This document shows, piece after piece, positions 62,450 through 64,000 of a stretch of DNA of 64,000 nucleotides (the stretch's first letter is position 1; each line of letters begins with the position of its first letter). Source of the stretch: Desulfobaculum bizertense DSM 18034. Lineage in GTDB: Bacteria; Desulfobacterota; Desulfovibrionia; Desulfovibrionales; Desulfovibrionaceae. The notes beneath the pieces were generated by a model that saw nothing but the letters and a program-made list of their open reading frames with translations, had not been told where the DNA came from and made no database searches. The stretch spans positions 372,001-436,000 of the forward strand of contig NZ_FUYA01000001.1 in NCBI RefSeq assembly GCF_900167065.1, read 5' to 3'. A program made the translations under genes and the position numbers.

Positions 62450-62750
62450 ATGCTTTTTGCCCTGAATTATGGTTGTACATGATGTGGGAAAAGAAACAGG
62501 ATTTCACAGGGAAAGGAAATGAGTTCAGGAGCCAAACTACGTGAAGACTCCGGAAAAGGCAAAATATTGAAGAGTCATTTTGATGGACAAAAAGTGAGTC
62601 TTTGCTTCGCTTGTGCATGTGGACAAGTCCCCGGCGCTCATGTATTGCGAAAAAGGGTTGAGATGGGACGGGAGATCATGGCAAACATCCCGGTTTTTTT
62701 GAAAGAAAACTGGCATTGCAGTACCGGAGAGAGCAAAAATAGGGCCGAAA
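62450..62750 (+). other. Divergent regulatory region between the sensor kinase and HD-GYP genes
   Basis: About 300 bases holding the upstream parts of both divergent genes. I see no gene; the small frame at 62519-62779 runs into the next gene in another frame. No clear sigma-54, sigma-28 or sigma-70 promoter was found. Confidence 0.4.
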
Positions 62751-64000
62751 ATGAAAAAACACCGCTTACTTCTTGTTGATGACGAGCCTGAACTGCTTGC
62801 GGTGAATAAGGAATGTCTTGAGGACGAAGGCTTCCAGGTCTTTACTGCCAAAGACGTGTTACAGGCACTGATGGTTTTGGAATCCGAAGAAATAGATTTG
62901 GTGATTTCGGACATGTGTATGCCCGGACTCAGCGGAAGCGATCTTTTGCAGCGTATCAATGCGAAGGGGCTTGATGCGGATGTGATGTTTCTTACGGCAT
63001 ACGGAACTGTAGAGAATGCCGTGGAATGTATCCAGAACGGGGCGAGCGACTATTTGCTCAAGCCTTTTGATCTGGTGCAGTTTTTGCGCAAAATTCGACA
63101 GGTGCTTGCTGGGCGAGAAAAACGTTTGCGCATGGCAAACAAGGGAAAGTCTCTGGAAGCTGTGCTGGCGTTTGGCAAAACATTGTCCCGGCAGTCGTCT
63201 ATGAAAAAATTTATTCGCATGCTCATTGTGGAGATGCGAAAAGTCTTTTCTCCGCAGGGGATTGTGCTGATTATGCCCTCAATAAAAGAGGGAGATCCTG
63301 TTCGCAGGCTGAGTCTTGGTCCACTTGTTACGAATAGCCCGGACTGGATTGAACCGCTTGGGGCAAGGGTTTGTGCCCTGTCTGAGGCCGCGATACTTTC
63401 CTGCGAGTACCTTTCGCTGTGTAGCCCAGAGCTTGATGGGCTGGGAATCAGCGGTATGTGCGCACCACTTCGGACGCCGTTTGGCCGGACGGGCTGGGTG
63501 CTTGTTCTACGCGATGGACAGTCTCCGCCGTACCTGCGCGATGAGCTGAATCTTTTGAGCCTGTACACGGCTCAGGCCGCCAATGCAGAGGAAAACCGAC
63601 GGGTTAAGCAGCGGCTGGAAGACATGAGTCTCGAAGTGGTGATGTCCTACGTTACCGCAGTTGAGGCGGTGGATGTGTATACCCGTGGGCATTCGGAGCG
63701 GGTTGGGAATTTTGCCCGCAGCCTGGGGCAGGAGCTTGGACTTTCAACGCATGAGCTTGAGCAGCTGTATTTTGCCGGACTGTTGCATGACGTGGGCAAG
63801 GTGAGCATTCCGCATTCCATTTTGACCAAGCCAGACCGGCTTACTGACGAAGAATTTCATATTATGCGAAAGCACCCCGAATGGGGGAAAAAAATCCTTT
63901 CCAGCATCAGCTCTTTTCGGGAGCTGGTTCCTATTGTTCTCCATCATCACGAGCATTTTGATGGCTCTGGCTATCCGCAGGGGCTTCAGGGGGAAGACAT
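62751..64000 (+). CDS. Response regulator with HD-GYP c-di-GMP phosphodiesterase domain (3' end missing)
   Basis: The frame runs from ATG 62751 to the last base, so the C-terminus is outside. The receiver domain covers residues 1-120 (LLVDDEPELLAVNKECLEDE, Asp54 in VISDMCMPGLSG, lysine in DYLLKPFD). A GAF-like middle part follows at about 150-290. The HD-GYP domain begins near residue 300 with GHSERVGNFARSLGQELGLS, His346-Asp347 in LLHDVGKVSIP, and HHHEHFDGSGYPQG near the end. HD-GYP enzymes cut cyclic di-GMP and control motility or biofilm. It may receive phosphate from the divergent hybrid kinase (inference). Confidence 0.93.
   Translation, partial: MKKHRLLLVDDEPELLAVNKECLEDEGFQVFTAKDVLQALMVLESEEIDLVISDMCMPGLSGSDLLQRINAKGLDADVMFLTAYGTVENAVECIQNGASDYLLKPFDLVQFLRKIRQVLAGREKRLRMANKGKSLEAVLAFGKTLSRQSSMKKFIRMLIVEMRKVFSPQGIVLIMPSIKEGDPVRRLSLGPLVTNSPDWIEPLGARVCALSEAAILSCEYLSLCSPELDGLGISGMCAPLRTPFGRTGWVLVLRDGQSPPYLRDELNLLSLYTAQAANAEENRRVKQRLEDMSLEVVMSYVTAVEAVDVYTRGHSERVGNFARSLGQELGLSTHELEQLYFAGLLHDVGKVSIPHSILTKPDRLTDEEFHIMRKHPEWGKKILSSISSFRELVPIVLHHHEHFDGSGYPQGLQGED

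Overview
The window looks like a chromosome segment of a sulfate-reducing deltaproteobacterium of the Desulfovibrionaceae type (Desulfobacterota). This is inferred from a multihaem c-type cytochrome, a TrmD carrying a second SPOUT domain, a mannose-type PTS fragment without a complete permease, a lactate permease and lactate/glycolate oxidase genes, QueH, and mixed GC-rich coding and AT-rich spacer DNA. No rRNA or tRNA gene, IS transposase, prophage or CRISPR array was seen. Almost everything is housekeeping. Both ends cut through genes.

Layout. 1-2212: 3' part of a membrane multihaem cytochrome, then a probable 6S RNA with its own terminator. 2231-8969: translation and RNA-modification cluster ffh, rpsP, khpA, rimM, trmD, rplS, rnhB, yraN, rsmI. 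8994-13801: PTS EIID, HPr and EI, then smpB and a FAD lactate/glycolate oxidase. 14357-17409: two small membrane coiled-coil proteins, an EamA transporter on the other strand, and an Fe-S oxidase subunit. 17461-22665: secA, argJ, an HD hydrolase and an orphan protein. 22896-27943: a Mla-type lipid transport operon, a phosphoesterase and aspartase. 28574-34505 (minus strand): flagellin behind a sigma-28 promoter, hemW, queH, rng and a radical SAM enzyme. 34605-42637 (plus): trmI, a PaaK-like protein, a ChaN-PDZ lipoprotein, mutM, murJ, serB and trmN6. 42704-47473: a CBS/ACT protein, a short larC, a prepilin peptidase and a DUF4139 protein. 47474-58182: an AT-rich gap with a 34-residue membrane peptide ORF, then lactate permease, pgi, a UDP-xylose synthase-like enzyme, pyruvate kinase, a FadL-like porin and an alanine/glycine symporter. 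58299-64000: a sensory module made of an HDOD-GAF-kinase-receiver hybrid, a MinD-like ATPase with a degenerate receiver domain, and a divergent REC-HD-GYP protein cut by the window end.

The most unusual structure is a dispersed, non-coding, multi-hairpin element of about 450 bp present three times (13802-14255, 27944-28502, 44262-44700). Each copy starts at the stop codon of a plus-strand gene and has the same orientation. All three share nearly identical single-stranded linkers, but the long stems have different sequences that still pair. One copy is preceded by a 49-bp tandem repeat that includes the aspA stop codon, and another follows a larC that ends about where the first half of the usual protein ends. 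The pattern fits either a structured 3'-UTR/ncRNA family or a palindromic DNA repeat family; the sequence alone cannot decide.

Gene starts were moved from the longest open frame to an internal start wherever a Shine-Dalgarno match or the family N-terminus supported it. Family names rest on recognised motifs, not on database searches.
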